DNA from: Pseudomonadota bacterium
GTDB taxonomy: Bacteria; SAR324; XYD2-FULL-50-16; JAHJRI01
Assembly: GCA_022360105.1 (NCBI GenBank)
Contig: JAKSDL010000183.1
Span: 14,361-78,360, forward strand
Length of the DNA: 64,000 nt
Direction: 5' to 3'
The position numbers and the translations under genes are program-made. The notes below the pieces were generated by a model. The model was not told where the DNA came from. It made no database searches and was given only the letters and a program-made list of their open reading frames with translations. Shown here one piece after another: positions 26,101-35,078 of the stretch (position 1 is its first letter; each line of letters opens with the position of its first letter).

Positions 26101-29100
26101 TATCGCTGCCCTGTGCTGGTGCTGACGAATTCTCCGGAAATGTTTTTCAATGCTTTTTTCCACATCCACCAAAAACTCTGCTCCAAAAAAAGCTGCCATA
26201 CTACCGGAATACAGGCTATTTACCGCAGTTTCCATATAACCGGTTTCTACTCCCAGTTTGTATGCCTCCAACAACCCAGGTATGGAATTTTTCAAAGGTT
26301 CCTTCCAGAAGCGAATTAACGCTTCAAACACGTGTATGTTTGGAGCCCTGTTTTTACAGTTGGGAAACCTGTCAGTCATCTGAATGCCTAGACTGCCGAA
26401 TTGATAGCCCAGATCGAAATCCTGATGGATACTGCAGACAATGGAACCATAGTAGGTAAAGAATATACACTCTTCGGATACACCCCATTTTAAAGTGTAA
26501 CGCATCATTTTCAGGATAATCAGTATGAAAAGGTGGGGATTCACTACGTAAGCCGACATAAGTGATTTTCTCACCAGACGCAGGATCAGGATTTTATGTT
26601 TATCCTTGATTTCGGGAAGTGTTTTTAGATCTTTTAGATTAACACGCGCCAATGCCCATTTGGTATGCATCAGTTCTTTGGTTAACCTGGATTTGCCCGG
26701 ATTGCATGGAAAAGAAAAACCAATTTTTTTTAAAGACTCAAGACTAAGTTCCAACGCTTGTGCCATCATATTTCGAGCCATAAAAGCGTTGATCTGCAAC
26801 TCGCTTACCACCACCTGCTGTTGCTGGCCTAAATTCTGATCGCCCAAGGCTTTAATGATGCGCTCCATTTTATCAAAAGCACTCAGCATGTAATAAGCAT
26901 CAGCAAGTTCGATCTGCAGAGAAAACAAGTTCTCGTCTTTGACCGTTGTTTCCAGCTCATCCAGCAGGTCTATTCCTGTTTCAAAAAACACAACAGCAGA
27001 TTCATGCACATTTGCCTGTTTTGCTCTGATGCCAGCCTGATAATTTAATCTCATTAACCGGGAAAGCTCTTCATTTGATTTTATAAGCGCCCGGCCTTCA
27101 TTTAGATGTTGTACGGTTTGAAAAAGCGTTTCAGCGTTAAAGTTCTGGTAGTGGCGTTCCCACAAGTACTTTCCGATATTGTAATGAATTTTCTGTCTGG
27201 AACTCTCATCCTCAAAAACATCAAAGGCTTTTTTTAACCGGGGATGGGCAAATCGATACGACATCCCGAAATTTATAGCACCAGGATCAATAGCCAGTAA
27301 AATCCCTTCCCTGACAAGGTGATTCAATTTCCTGCTGATTTCCTTTTCCTGTCTGTTCAGCAACTCCTGCAGGATATCTATCGTAAAATCCATGCCTATA
27401 CACGAAGCAGCTGCCAGCATTTTTTTTTCATCGAGATCCAGATCGGCCAGTTTGGATTCAAGAAAATCGATAACATTATCTGTTGCTCCCTGCTTCCTGA
27501 TAGTGCAGAGGTCAAATGACCATTCCTGAATATCGTTTTCATCATCTTGCCAGAAAATTCTATTCTCCTGGTACATCTGCATCAGGAATCTGGCTATATA
27601 GTGTGGATTCCCCGCCGTTTTAGGAGTGACAACAGCCGCAAGACCATGTGCTTTTTCGAATCCACAGCGAAAACTGTCGTTAACAAAGTCAGTAACTTGC
27701 CGGGATGTAAGCCCTTCCAGGGAGGTATGATGAACGGTTACGTTCTCTCTGCCGATTTTACCGATAAACTCTTCAACGTCTTTGCTGGATTCAGGCACTT
27801 CCGAGCCATATGCTGCCACAAGCATTAAATGGGAAAGAGAGGAGTCGGTTAAAACAATTTCCAGAAGCCGGAAAGAGGCAGCATCCGCCAGATGAAGGTT
27901 ATCAATTATTATGACCAGCGGCATGGAAGGTTGGCACAGCGTTTTTACCAGTTCCAACAGTGTAAACGGGAAACGGTTTTTTATTTCATCCGCTTCCAAC
28001 TGATCAGGAATATTTACTTTTCCCACCACAGATACAATTTCCGGAATCAGATCCGCTACCACCTGGATATTGTTGTCCAGGGCATTGAGGAACCGTCTGC
28101 GCCAGGTTTCAAGGTTTTGATCCGATTCAGTCAAAATCGTTTTAATACCGCGCCGCAGTGCCTGTATGATCCCAAGAAACGGCACCCCGGATCGATTTGA
28201 CTCATAATTCCCACTTATGATTCTTGCCCGTTTTAAGGATAAAACCCTTCTCAACTCTCTAAGAAACTGGGTCTTTCCAATCCCTGGTGCTCCAGATATG
28301 AAGTGCGTATGTGTTTTATTCTGATCCAGGGTTTCAAATGCTTTGACCACATCGGCTAAATTTTCATCGCGGCCGTAGATTTTGTGTGATAGTCGCAACC
28401 GAGGCAAAAAATCACGCTCTCCCAACTTGAATGATTCAACCCGGCCTGTTGAATGATAACAATTGTTGCTTTTTTCCAAATCAGCCATCAATCCGGATGC
28501 GCTCTGATACCGATCTTCCACATCTTTTGACATCAGTTTCATCACAATATCAGAGAGGGCATCAGGGATGGAGTCGTTCAGATTTTTAGGGGTAACCGGA
28601 TACTGCGCTATGTGCGCATGAATTAATCGGGCTGGATCTGTGTGTTCGAACGGGAGTTTGCCAGTCAGCAGGTAGTAGAAGGTCACTCCCAGGGAATAGA
28701 AATCCGAACGAATATCCACCGGCCTGTTGATCCTACCTGTCTGCTCCGGAGATATAAACGAGAGACTACCGCTAATATCATAAGGCGACGATTCAAAATC
28801 TGTTTCCCAGTTAAGCTGGTATGCCAGACTGAAATCCACAATTTTAGCTATATCTTTGGCGGGATTAAAAAGAATCGACGCCGGATTGATGTCGCTGTGG
28901 ATAATTTTTTGCCTGTGGATACAATCCAAAGCACTTGCAATTTGGATGGCAAAAGATAGAAAAGATTGATGGGTAAAGGCGTTTTGCTTTAACAGGAAAC
29001 TCAATGCCTGGGAGCTAAAATCTTCGGTTATGATGGCAAATCCACCGGCACTGGGAACTAAATCGAGATAGGAAAGGACATTCTCATGATCCAGGGATCT

Positions 29101-29280
29101 ACCTATTTCATAATCATGCTGAAATCTCTTCAAGTCAGAGTTTGCGGGATTGTCAACAGAAAGGGTTTTAATAAAAACCGGCTTATTGTCTTTTAACCGC
29201 ACCCCTTTGGAAATTGTCCATCGAAGATTGGAATGAACAATATCGCCAATAGTGTACTCCTTCAATGAGATCATGCTCAA
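23170..29280 (-). CDS. Giant hybrid signalling protein: Ser/Thr kinase - AAA ATPase - TPR-like - GAF - PAS - PAS - histidine kinase
   Basis: This 2036-residue protein has a eukaryote-like kinase domain at about residues 1-275, with an ATP Lys in VFIKTLS, a catalytic loop HSDINPASIL near 130, VDFSLAY in place of DFG, and SPEQTGRINRPVDIRSDFYSLG, in parts. An AAA/STAND-type ATPase follows, with Walker A GAPGIGKT near 331. About 600 helical residues without clear motifs (TPR-like) lead to a GAF domain (about 1335-1490) and two PAS domains (about 1495-1615 and 1615-1745). The end is a histidine kinase: H-box SGTLHNVGNLLNSI near 1776, N-box LINNARDAM, and GLHSSASFIKE in the last ATP block. The HNVGN box is typical of HstK-like dual kinases. 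It is cytosolic, with no membrane segment. The DFS variant does not exclude Mg binding because the Asp is retained. No partner regulator is adjacent. Confidence 0.88.
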   Translation of the reverse strand: MSMISLKEYTIGDIVHSNLRWTISKGVRLKDNKPVFIKTLSVDNPANSDLKRFQHDYEIGRSLDHENVLSYLDLVPSAGGFAIITEDFSSQALSFLLKQNAFTHQSFLSFAIQIASALDCIHRQKIIHSDINPASILFNPAKDIAKIVDFSLAYQLNWETDFESSPYDISGSLSFISPEQTGRINRPVDIRSDFYSLGVTFYYLLTGKLPFEHTDPARLIHAHIAQYPVTPKNLNDSIPDALSDIVMKLMSKDVEDRYQSASGLMADLEKSNNCYHSTGRVESFKLGERDFLPRLRLSHKIYGRDENLADVVKAFETLDQNKTHTHFISGAPGIGKTQFLRELRRVLSLKRARIISGNYESNRSGVPFLGIIQALRRGIKTILTESDQNLETWRRRFLNALDNNIQVVADLIPEIVSVVGKVNIPDQLEADEIKNRFPFTLLELVKTLCQPSMPLVIIIDNLHLADAASFRLLEIVLTDSSLSHLMLVAAYGSEVPESSKDVEEFIGKIGRENVTVHHTSLEGLTSRQVTDFVNDSFRCGFEKAHGLAAVVTPKTAGNPHYIARFLMQMYQENRIFWQDDENDIQEWSFDLCTIRKQGATDNVIDFLESKLADLDLDEKKMLAAASCIGMDFTIDILQELLNRQEKEISRKLNHLVREGILLAIDPGAINFGMSYRFAHPRLKKAFDVFEDESSRQKIHYNIGKYLWERHYQNFNAETLFQTVQHLNEGRALIKSNEELSRLMRLNYQAGIRAKQANVHESAVVFFETGIDLLDELETTVKDENLFSLQIELADAYYMLSAFDKMERIIKALGDQNLGQQQQVVVSELQINAFMARNMMAQALELSLESLKKIGFSFPCNPGKSRLTKELMHTKWALARVNLKDLKTLPEIKDKHKILILRLVRKSLMSAYVVNPHLFILIILKMMRYTLKWGVSEECIFFTYYGSIVCSIHQDFDLGYQFGSLGIQMTDRFPNCKNRAPNIHVFEALIRFWKEPLKNSIPGLLEAYKLGVETGYMETAVNSLYSGSMAAFFGAEFLVDVEKSIEKHFRRIRQHQHRAAILICSFQRQMVLNLLGRSDDPCKLENPYFRESDMVAKYNRDNDINGLTHYYGCKIFLYFLFGRYDTAVNSVKSFQPRMEKSIGFLTHALINFYYALSVLAIFEAQPAKEKKSFLKELDFILALFKKMSAACPVNYLNKYYLLKAEFSRVRVAGDASDIYRLAIDLSGESGLVYEQAIANERFAGYWIQRNEPKIAELFLLEAHSLYSRWGAVAKTKEMEKAYPEFLKQQPNIYTAAQYTSDFPQITSTQQVDFQAILDAIRKVSGEIITKRLLSSILKLVIEHSGAEKGFLITKKDKELVIEEAATSRKDGIVSVYEPVLNSSKTRFCEAIVSFVFRSGETILFDNTYKHSPFTGDEYIKRNKTKSLLCAPFQLRNYTYGVIYLENNLSESVFTNNRVEFIRTILAQASVSMENARLYEKTISTQKKLIKSEEKYKILVENTGALVMHLSLGSVVLFINSFGAAYFKLEAFELIGKDVRGYSDFFHTKLKDRIRSLVKTGEGATFEDYIDLPAGEFWFISNYQSVKDDHGNTVAIQVTAQNITEYKAAEEELKRLSTILEATSDFVGIFLPDMNVQYINSAGKRMIGLDDAVNLVNLEFERFHPKWAMQIVRNEGIPGAINNGTWSGETALLNADGTEIPASQVIMAHISISGKLQFISTIARDISEQKDNEKRLTEYQETLEKMVSERTSELKLVQGQLIEKAHKAGVADIASGTLHNVGNLLNSIKTSASAIDEVVEHSNLMGFAQANNLLKQNMDNLAEFVAAGAKGETLMQYYLKLEESLFEENRTIQTEIKRLNEKIDIISDVIAAQQTYAGNDSITEDYSLVTVVEDALTLEAGLIDRYGISIARQYEDVPMIPIQKTKLIHVLINLINNARDAMLHLPADRRVLTFTIEMDDDFVYLLTKDSGKGIPEENLDKIFTHGFTTKKEGHGFGLHSSASFIKEMNGKIWVESEGEGKGTTFIIQLPIVNMDFTK

Positions 29281-29323
29281 TACTCGAATGTTTTCTCAGT
29301 TCCGCATTCAAGCGGATTGATAT

Positions 29324-30229
29324 TCAGACCTGCTTCTGCAAATAATGCAACATGCCCTTGATACTGTTGCTGATAAAATATTCTTCCCTTTGCTGAATAT
29401 CCTGTTCAAGATGGTTGAATTCTGCCGTTAATCTGTCCGTTAAGATTAGCTTTTGCACAATCCTTGATGTCAATTCGTCAGTACCTTGAGCCGACTCTTC
29501 CCTTGCGGTTTCAACCCAATAAAGTAGCTGTTCCCTGGCCTGACGCAAAAAAGGGTCGGGCTTATCCACAAAACCATAGTGCCCCAGACAAAGGGTCTTT
29601 GGTTTCAGTTCGATAACACGATCAAGTGATGCCAACGAAATTTCAAGCTTGAAAACAGGCGGTGTGGCCGGTCTGGCATAAACACCATGCTCAGAAAAAT
29701 GACGTACGCCTGCAACTTCCCCGGCAAAAAGCCAATCCTTGAACTGAAAACACTGGTGATGGATGGCATGTCCGGGAGTCGGAATTACAGCAACCTGGCC
29801 TTCGTCCGTCTCCAATAAATCCTTGGCAACTATTTTCTCTGCAGGAACCGGAATCACCTCACCATATGCTCGTGCAATATCACCCAGAACCTTCAAACTT
29901 CCTTCCCAGAGTTTTTGTGGATCGATCATGTGATCAATGCCTTTGGGATGGCATATAACCATGGCATCGGGATATTTCTCAAGAACTGCCCCGGTCCCAC
30001 CGGCATGATCAATATGAATGTGCGTCAGAAGTATATAATCCAGGTTTTTTACATCAAGCGTTTCAAGGGTTTCCAGCAAGTAGTTGACGGAAGATGATGG
30101 ACCGGGATCAACCAAAAACGTGGTAGATATGCCCTTGTATAACCAGGAACTGATAAATTTTCGAAAACCTGTAATGTTTTGGTCCAGGTCTATCAAAAAC
30201 AGGTTATTCGAGATAGTTTTATACACCAT
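29324..30229 (-). CDS. Metallo-beta-lactamase-fold hydrolase (second)
   Basis: This 301-residue protein carries the zinc motif THIHIDHAGG at about residue 70, preceded by the strand VDPGPSSS. A second His block is in TPGHAIHHQCF and an Asp-position equivalent lies in GEVAGVRHF. The C-terminal third is helical and rich in Arg and Glu (LDRVIELKPKTLCLGHYGFVDKPDPFL, in parts). That GHYG block, containing a distal His after the Gly, resembles MBL-fold enzymes acting on acyl or lactone substrates. It lies 43 bp after the hybrid kinase gene start, upstream in transcription, so they may share a transcript. Substrate unknown. Confidence 0.83.
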   Translation of the reverse strand: MVYKTISNNLFLIDLDQNITGFRKFISSWLYKGISTTFLVDPGPSSSVNYLLETLETLDVKNLDYILLTHIHIDHAGGTGAVLEKYPDAMVICHPKGIDHMIDPQKLWEGSLKVLGDIARAYGEVIPVPAEKIVAKDLLETDEGQVAVIPTPGHAIHHQCFQFKDWLFAGEVAGVRHFSEHGVYARPATPPVFKLEISLASLDRVIELKPKTLCLGHYGFVDKPDPFLRQAREQLLYWVETAREESAQGTDELTSRIVQKLILTDRLTAEFNHLEQDIQQREEYFISNSIKGMLHYLQKQV

Positions 30230-30286
30230 AATTCACCTTGTTATCACCCATAAAAGGCTCATTTTACTAGATTTTACCATTAAATA

Positions 30287-30943
30287 CTAGGGATCTCCAA
30301 GAACTTTCTGTAATCGTTTCAGATAACTATCCTGAATCCCAAGATCCAGTAATCCACTCACAGTATTCATCAGATAGTCCCTGCAACTGCCAAGTTGACC
30401 TTCTCCTTCTGAAATTGCCTTGGCAGTGTCCTCAATGTTCAGTCCTCCCAGGTATCTGTCGTGTTTCCGGTTTACCACAAATGTAAAGCCACGAACAGGC
30501 CCCTTTTCAGTAAACATGGTCAAACAGTGAGGCTGATAGGCACCCGATATCATTTCCCGCATCCACAAAATTTCAGTTTCACTCTCCACCTTGTCAGCAG
30601 CAATTTTGAAAGCAATGCCATTGCAGGAACCGCCTTTGTCCAAAGCCAGCATCAATCCGGGTTTTTCAGGGCTTCCCCTGCCGATGGTCAAATGCAGACA
30701 GAACTTGCGGTGAAAACCATAAATCCTGGCTTTCTGTTTTTCCTCAAAGAAAAAAGCCGGATTCCAAATAAGTGACCCGTAGCCAAACACCCATAAATCT
30801 TCATTTTTTGGGAAACGATCTAAAAAACTTTTCCGATTTCTATCTCTTTCGTCATGAGTCAATACCTGAAATGGTCCTGATTTCTGTGCCACTGCAACCA
30901 AGCGATCAACCCTTTCCCTGGTAATCTCTTCTCTTTTTAACAT
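30287..30943 (-). CDS. chaC: Gamma-glutamylcyclotransferase, ChaC-like
   Basis: The core starts at DLWVFGYGSLIWNPAF, the ChaC fingerprint. IYGFHRKFCLHLTIGRGSPEKPGLMLALDKG, in parts, matches the family, as does the acid-bearing ILWMREM block. Such enzymes cleave the gamma-glutamyl group of glutathione to give 5-oxoproline and Cys-Gly. I use the ATG at 30943 (MLKREEITRERVDR), but upstream in-frame GTG and TTG codons extend the frame to 30973 and no site has a good ribosome signal, so the start is uncertain. It stands downstream of nothing on the same strand; the divergent gene is the adenylate cyclase homologue. Confidence 0.85.
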   Translation of the reverse strand: MLKREEITRERVDRLVAVAQKSGPFQVLTHDERDRNRKSFLDRFPKNEDLWVFGYGSLIWNPAFFFEEKQKARIYGFHRKFCLHLTIGRGSPEKPGLMLALDKGGSCNGIAFKIAADKVESETEILWMREMISGAYQPHCLTMFTEKGPVRGFTFVVNRKHDRYLGGLNIEDTAKAISEGEGQLGSCRDYLMNTVSGLLDLGIQDSYLKRLQKVLGDP

Positions 30944-31069
30944 CGACTTCTGTTTCGTTGCTGATCGCACCAAGGGCTTTCTTTGGCGATCAATTCAAAA
31001 ATTACGATAAAATGTGAAAATTCACAAATGGACTATGCAAATTGATTGATATCATTGTAAAATCATTGC

Positions 31070-31099
31070 GACAATACGGTAAATAGACAATTACGGTAA
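31070..31099 (+). promoter_or_regulatory. Direct repeats upstream of the class I adenylate cyclase-like gene
   Basis: GACAATACGGTAA at 31070-31082 and GACAATTACGGTAA at 31086-31099 are near-identical and lie one after the other about 160 bp before the start. They could be tandem activator sites. The evidence is sequence repetition only. Confidence 0.35.
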
Positions 31100-31261
31100 T
31101 CATACAACGTTCACAAACCTGATCAATTTGTGTTCTTACAGCCACTCAGACACGCAATTTAGAAGACTGATGACAAAAGGTTGCTAAAGCGTTATAAATA
31201 AAGGACATGAACTGTTTGATCAGACTTGAAAATCGAGTATTTTACTCGCTCCCGAGGACCT

Positions 31262-34051
31262 ATGAGTTTAAAAAGTTTATTTTCCGGAAAGAATAAGCCG
31301 CAAAAAGCCGTCACCAGCAGTCGTAGTAAGAAACCAAACTCCAGCCTCTGCGATATTTTCCGTGAAGGGATCTATCTAAAAAAGGAGCTCACGGAACGAT
31401 TAAAATCAAGAGCGGAAAAAGGAGCTGAGTTTTTCAAAGAATATAATGATTCAAGAATGAAACTAGCCTTCGATTCATTTGATAAATCGATGAAGATGGC
31501 TCTTTTCGAAATCTTTTATCTTTTGAACAACAATGAAAAATGGATGAAGAAGCACAGCTTCAAAATAAAGAAACTGACCGGAAATACGCTTGTTCCGGAG
31601 GGCGAAGCTTCGGTAGATCTTTATGTAAAGGAAGCTCCATATGGCATTAGGGGAATTGAAAGTCTTTCTCCTGTGTTTAAGCAGGAATACGAAGACTATA
31701 TTTTAACAGAATTCGGGCGAAAACCCATTCCTGAAAAAAATGGTCGACATCTACCAATAGACGGCGTTTACAGTATCGGTTCAATCGGCACCATCGGACA
31801 CAAAAACGGGGCATCCGATCTGGATCTTGAAATACAGTATGATTTGGAACCCTTTCTGATCGATTCAAGCTACTGGACTGATGATACCTTAAAAAAAGCC
31901 CTGGGAAAAGAATGTAACGGGTTGGTAGATCGCTATTTTGAAAAGAAGCAAATCGATAAATCCAAAGTTAAAAAGGAGAGTATCGAAAAAGTAAAAACAT
32001 TTTTTAAAAAGAGGCTGGCCTCCAAATACCCTATTCTGTTTGCCTATTTCTTCAGAAAGCCTAATGAAATATTGCACGCCGTCGGCCGTTCCAAAGATAA
32101 CAAGTGGCGATCAGGCATGGTTCGGGAAATAATCAACCTGATGAAGCTTAATGCACGGACAGGGTTAAGCGACGATGTTCGTATACAGGAAACATTCTTA
32201 AAGAAAAGAATCCTGAAAATACAGGATTATATCCAACAGAAGTTTCCCGATTCCGAGGTTTACCTTTTTCCCTTTTCTCTACACGAATTCCGAAAGGGAC
32301 ATTTTGGTTCAACCATAGAATCCAAGGAATCTTCAGGTGGTGCCTATGAGCTGATTCTCAACTATGAGACACTGATGCCGGGGATCTATTTCACCCCGAA
32401 CATCCCGAGCCATTTTCTGTTTCCGAATGATATCAACAACAGCGACAAAACATTTGGCAAACTGACAGAATACCTGCGATTCGGAGTCGTGGATATTTTT
32501 GATGATATCACCAATCGTATTATCAACCAGGGTCATACTCCGGATCTACAACCTTCCTATGTAGCAGAACATTACACTGCCGTTTATTGGGAAGCTTTTA
32601 AAGCATCCTATGGAAACCTGCCTAAAGCCACCTTAAATCTTTTGCGATATGAAACCCTGCTTGAAGCAAAACTAAACAAAACCATTATCCAGCTAATCAA
32701 AGACCCGCAAATGCTGGATGAAATGGCATATTCCTCGGACAACATTGAAGACATGATGAATGCTAGCCAGGTGTTCTCTCCTCAAAGCGTTGTCAAACTG
32801 GAAAAGGAGTTTCCGTTATTATCGTACGATCCTTGGTGGTTACGCTATAAGGCACTAAAAATTGCCTTTGGTGTTCCGGGTTTGGTTTCCGGTGTTGAGA
32901 ACAGGGATTTGATTGAGATTTCCGAAAATATCGACCTGGCATTCGCCCTTCATGTGAGGTTATCTGATGTTTTCACAAAACCGGGCGATCAGCGTAATTT
33001 CGAAAAACATCGGGAACAGGTCTTGTGCAGATTCCTGGAACTTGCCTTTCCGGAAAACTCATCTCAACGCACCAAATTACACGCAACCTTTATAGGAGAT
33101 GTGGAGACCGTTAATGTGTTCGAGAAAAGTCTTCGCAAAATCTTTCAGGGCTGCATCAAACGTGTCCATTCCAAGGCTTCCAGATATCATGTGGACGAAA
33201 AAAGTACGAAGGAATTCGAAGTCTGGCACCACTTTTATACAAAGAATTTTACCCCGCCCAACAACATGGTCCCCAGGTCCATATTAAATCATCTGCAGAT
33301 TCCGAGGGGCAGGGTTCAGGTTGGATTTGATCAAAAAAAAGGCTGGTTTTTTAAATCGCTGCAACGGGAATCCAAAGTTGGAAAACGCTTTGAAAAATCT
33401 ATACTCAGTCTGCTCCCGGAAGAAGTCACCCTGATTAAGGACACTCAATTCCTCTACGGGCTAACCTACTGTGTAATTAACGGCTATTATGGTATTTATT
33501 CCACAGGAACCCTGAAGGAAACGTTAACAGCTGTCGAATACGATCGTTCGCGTGCCAACACCGGAACACGTTTTGACAACCAGCTGGCCTTTGTGCGCCC
33601 TGATCAGATAGAAAGGATCATGAAAAAAATCCTCAAGATCAATTCTCCTATAAAAGTAGGCTACCTGGATTGCATCAATAAGAAGCGAAAGATTATATCG
33701 GTCATGATTTTTCTGAATTTACAGAAATACGGTAGAGTCTCCGCCCTTTATCGAGATAGTCTTGACACTTTGTACGTCGATACTTTCGATATCCCTGCTC
33801 TCGAAAAACATGCAGAAGATTTTTTAAATTCTTATCAAAAGCTGATAAAATTTGTTCCCATCCATAAAACACTGGGACGCTTTTTCCAAAACAGGAATAT
33901 CGACTTATCGAATGTTCATTTGGATGCTTGGGTAAACACGAATTGTGTGGAGACAAGTCATGCGGCTACAGCCGAAGTTGCAAAAGAGCATGAATTATCC
34001 TCGGCTTTCAAAGATGTCATCATGAGTGTTCATGCTCCGAAAGCCGCTTAA
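31262..34051 (+). CDS. Class I (CyaA-type) adenylate cyclase homologue
   Basis: This protein is 929 residues from the ATG at 31262, which has GAGGA close upstream; the longer frame begins at a TTG at 31226. Near residues 173-190 it has GSIGTIGHKNGASDLDLEI, the G-S-x10-D-x-D pattern of the nucleotidyltransferase site of class I cyclases, with Asp186 and Asp188 as likely metal ligands. Downstream, GAYELILNYETLMPGIYF and the following PNDI segment correspond to the conserved region after the catalytic core in E. coli CyaA (848 residues). The remainder is a large helical regulatory-type region. Class I enzymes make cAMP and are typical of gammaproteobacteria. Divergence from that family makes activity unproven. 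The gene ends 24 bp before a convergent unknown gene. Confidence 0.75.
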   Translation: MSLKSLFSGKNKPQKAVTSSRSKKPNSSLCDIFREGIYLKKELTERLKSRAEKGAEFFKEYNDSRMKLAFDSFDKSMKMALFEIFYLLNNNEKWMKKHSFKIKKLTGNTLVPEGEASVDLYVKEAPYGIRGIESLSPVFKQEYEDYILTEFGRKPIPEKNGRHLPIDGVYSIGSIGTIGHKNGASDLDLEIQYDLEPFLIDSSYWTDDTLKKALGKECNGLVDRYFEKKQIDKSKVKKESIEKVKTFFKKRLASKYPILFAYFFRKPNEILHAVGRSKDNKWRSGMVREIINLMKLNARTGLSDDVRIQETFLKKRILKIQDYIQQKFPDSEVYLFPFSLHEFRKGHFGSTIESKESSGGAYELILNYETLMPGIYFTPNIPSHFLFPNDINNSDKTFGKLTEYLRFGVVDIFDDITNRIINQGHTPDLQPSYVAEHYTAVYWEAFKASYGNLPKATLNLLRYETLLEAKLNKTIIQLIKDPQMLDEMAYSSDNIEDMMNASQVFSPQSVVKLEKEFPLLSYDPWWLRYKALKIAFGVPGLVSGVENRDLIEISENIDLAFALHVRLSDVFTKPGDQRNFEKHREQVLCRFLELAFPENSSQRTKLHATFIGDVETVNVFEKSLRKIFQGCIKRVHSKASRYHVDEKSTKEFEVWHHFYTKNFTPPNNMVPRSILNHLQIPRGRVQVGFDQKKGWFFKSLQRESKVGKRFEKSILSLLPEEVTLIKDTQFLYGLTYCVINGYYGIYSTGTLKETLTAVEYDRSRANTGTRFDNQLAFVRPDQIERIMKKILKINSPIKVGYLDCINKKRKIISVMIFLNLQKYGRVSALYRDSLDTLYVDTFDIPALEKHAEDFLNSYQKLIKFVPIHKTLGRFFQNRNIDLSNVHLDAWVNTNCVETSHAATAEVAKEHELSSAFKDVIMSVHAPKAA

Positions 34052-34074
34052 AAGATCAGCCTTGGGGACAAGTG

Positions 34075-34644
34075 TTACATTTCCGACTCGTTCTTGAATA
34101 GCAGATTGGCTGAGCGGGACATTGCCGATTTGAGTTTTTGAATTAACTGGGGATCCAAATCCTTAAACGATTTTGTTTCCGGGCTGTCAAGCATCATTCC
34201 AAAAAATCGGTTATTTAGTTCCTTGGTAACATGCAGATGTTCCAACAGAAGATCCGTAACCAAATTAAACGCCTCCATTCTGTTGAGTTCAGGTTCGTTA
34301 TTGCCGATACATATTCTGTTTTCCTGTCGCACCTCTTCCAGAATAATGTCAACATCTTCAGCACGAATTTTCTGTCGGTCGGGTGAGCCTTTTTGAATCC
34401 CCAGAAGGGCATTCAACGCATCCAATTGTACTTTTATCATTGTCATGGTGCATCTGTTGTCCAATCCACGATAACCTTTTTTTTCTGCCAGGGCATTGCA
34501 CCAGTTTTCCACAATCCTCCGTCCCGAACAATGAATATCACCTCCACAGGTACCATAATCACCAGTGAATATCATTCTATCGGGTCGTTCATTTTGAGAA
34601 TCAGGTTCATTGCTCTTAATTGTAGGGATTACCAGCTTTTTCAT
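34075..34644 (-). CDS. Unknown cysteine-containing protein
   Basis: The product has 189 residues and I recognise no family. The N-terminal third contains GDYGTCGGDIHCSG, then NWCNALAEKKGYRGLDNRC. Cys at 33, 39, 49 and 65, with His38, could bind a metal or form disulfides. The remaining two thirds are helical and rich in Leu and charged residues (IKVQLDALNALLGI, MEAFNLVTDLLLEHLHV). No signal peptide or membrane segment is visible. It converges with the adenylate cyclase homologue with 23 bp between the stops. There is no near gene on its own strand, so no operon context helps. Confidence 0.6.
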   Translation of the reverse strand: MKKLVIPTIKSNEPDSQNERPDRMIFTGDYGTCGGDIHCSGRRIVENWCNALAEKKGYRGLDNRCTMTMIKVQLDALNALLGIQKGSPDRQKIRAEDVDIILEEVRQENRICIGNNEPELNRMEAFNLVTDLLLEHLHVTKELNNRFFGMMLDSPETKSFKDLDPQLIQKLKSAMSRSANLLFKNESEM

Positions 34645-35078
34645 AGCTTAACCGTTTTTTGATGTGCTTCCTGAGGATCGCCAGACTAATTTCCCTGTCG
34701 ATTGATTGTTTGACCGTTGAAAGAATAGTTCATTTCAATTAAATCTGCCATGCAAAAATGAATCCTGGCACCAACCGCCTTAACTATTCGCAGAGACCAC
34801 CAAATCTTGAACTATCCGACTGAAATAATCCAAAAGCTCGCCGGGCATTGAAGAATCCGTGGCAGGAAAAACCACCCGCAGACCTCTGTTTTCGTGATTT
34901 CATCAAAATCCTGATCATTTGACTGAAAGCTCCATGAGCTATAAATTATGCAATGAAAGACATCAAGAACCTAAAGCTTGCAAAAAAAAGTATCACACAT
35001 GCGAGCCAGAAATTGCGGACATTTTCGGGATAATTTTTAATTAAAAAGTCCGCATAATCCAATAAAACGGACTATGAG
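34645..35078. other. 434-bp intergenic leader of the first thiolase
   Basis: No reading frame with a ribosome site is seen. The only structured part is at 35014-35073, described separately. The rest is AT-rich sequence without clear repeats. Confidence 0.5.
35014..35073 (+). promoter_or_regulatory. Possible alternative-pairing leader before the first thiolase
   Basis: Three complementary segments lie in series. A is TGCGGAC (35014-35020), B is GTCCGCA (35048-35054) and C is CGGACT (35068-35073), directly before the start codon at 35079. B can pair with A over 7 bp, or the overlapping AGTCCG (35047-35052) can pair with C over 6 bp. The two hairpins are mutually exclusive, as in attenuators or translational switches. 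C lies next to the start codon, so pairing could affect initiation. No T-run follows. This is inference from base complementarity only. Confidence 0.35.
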
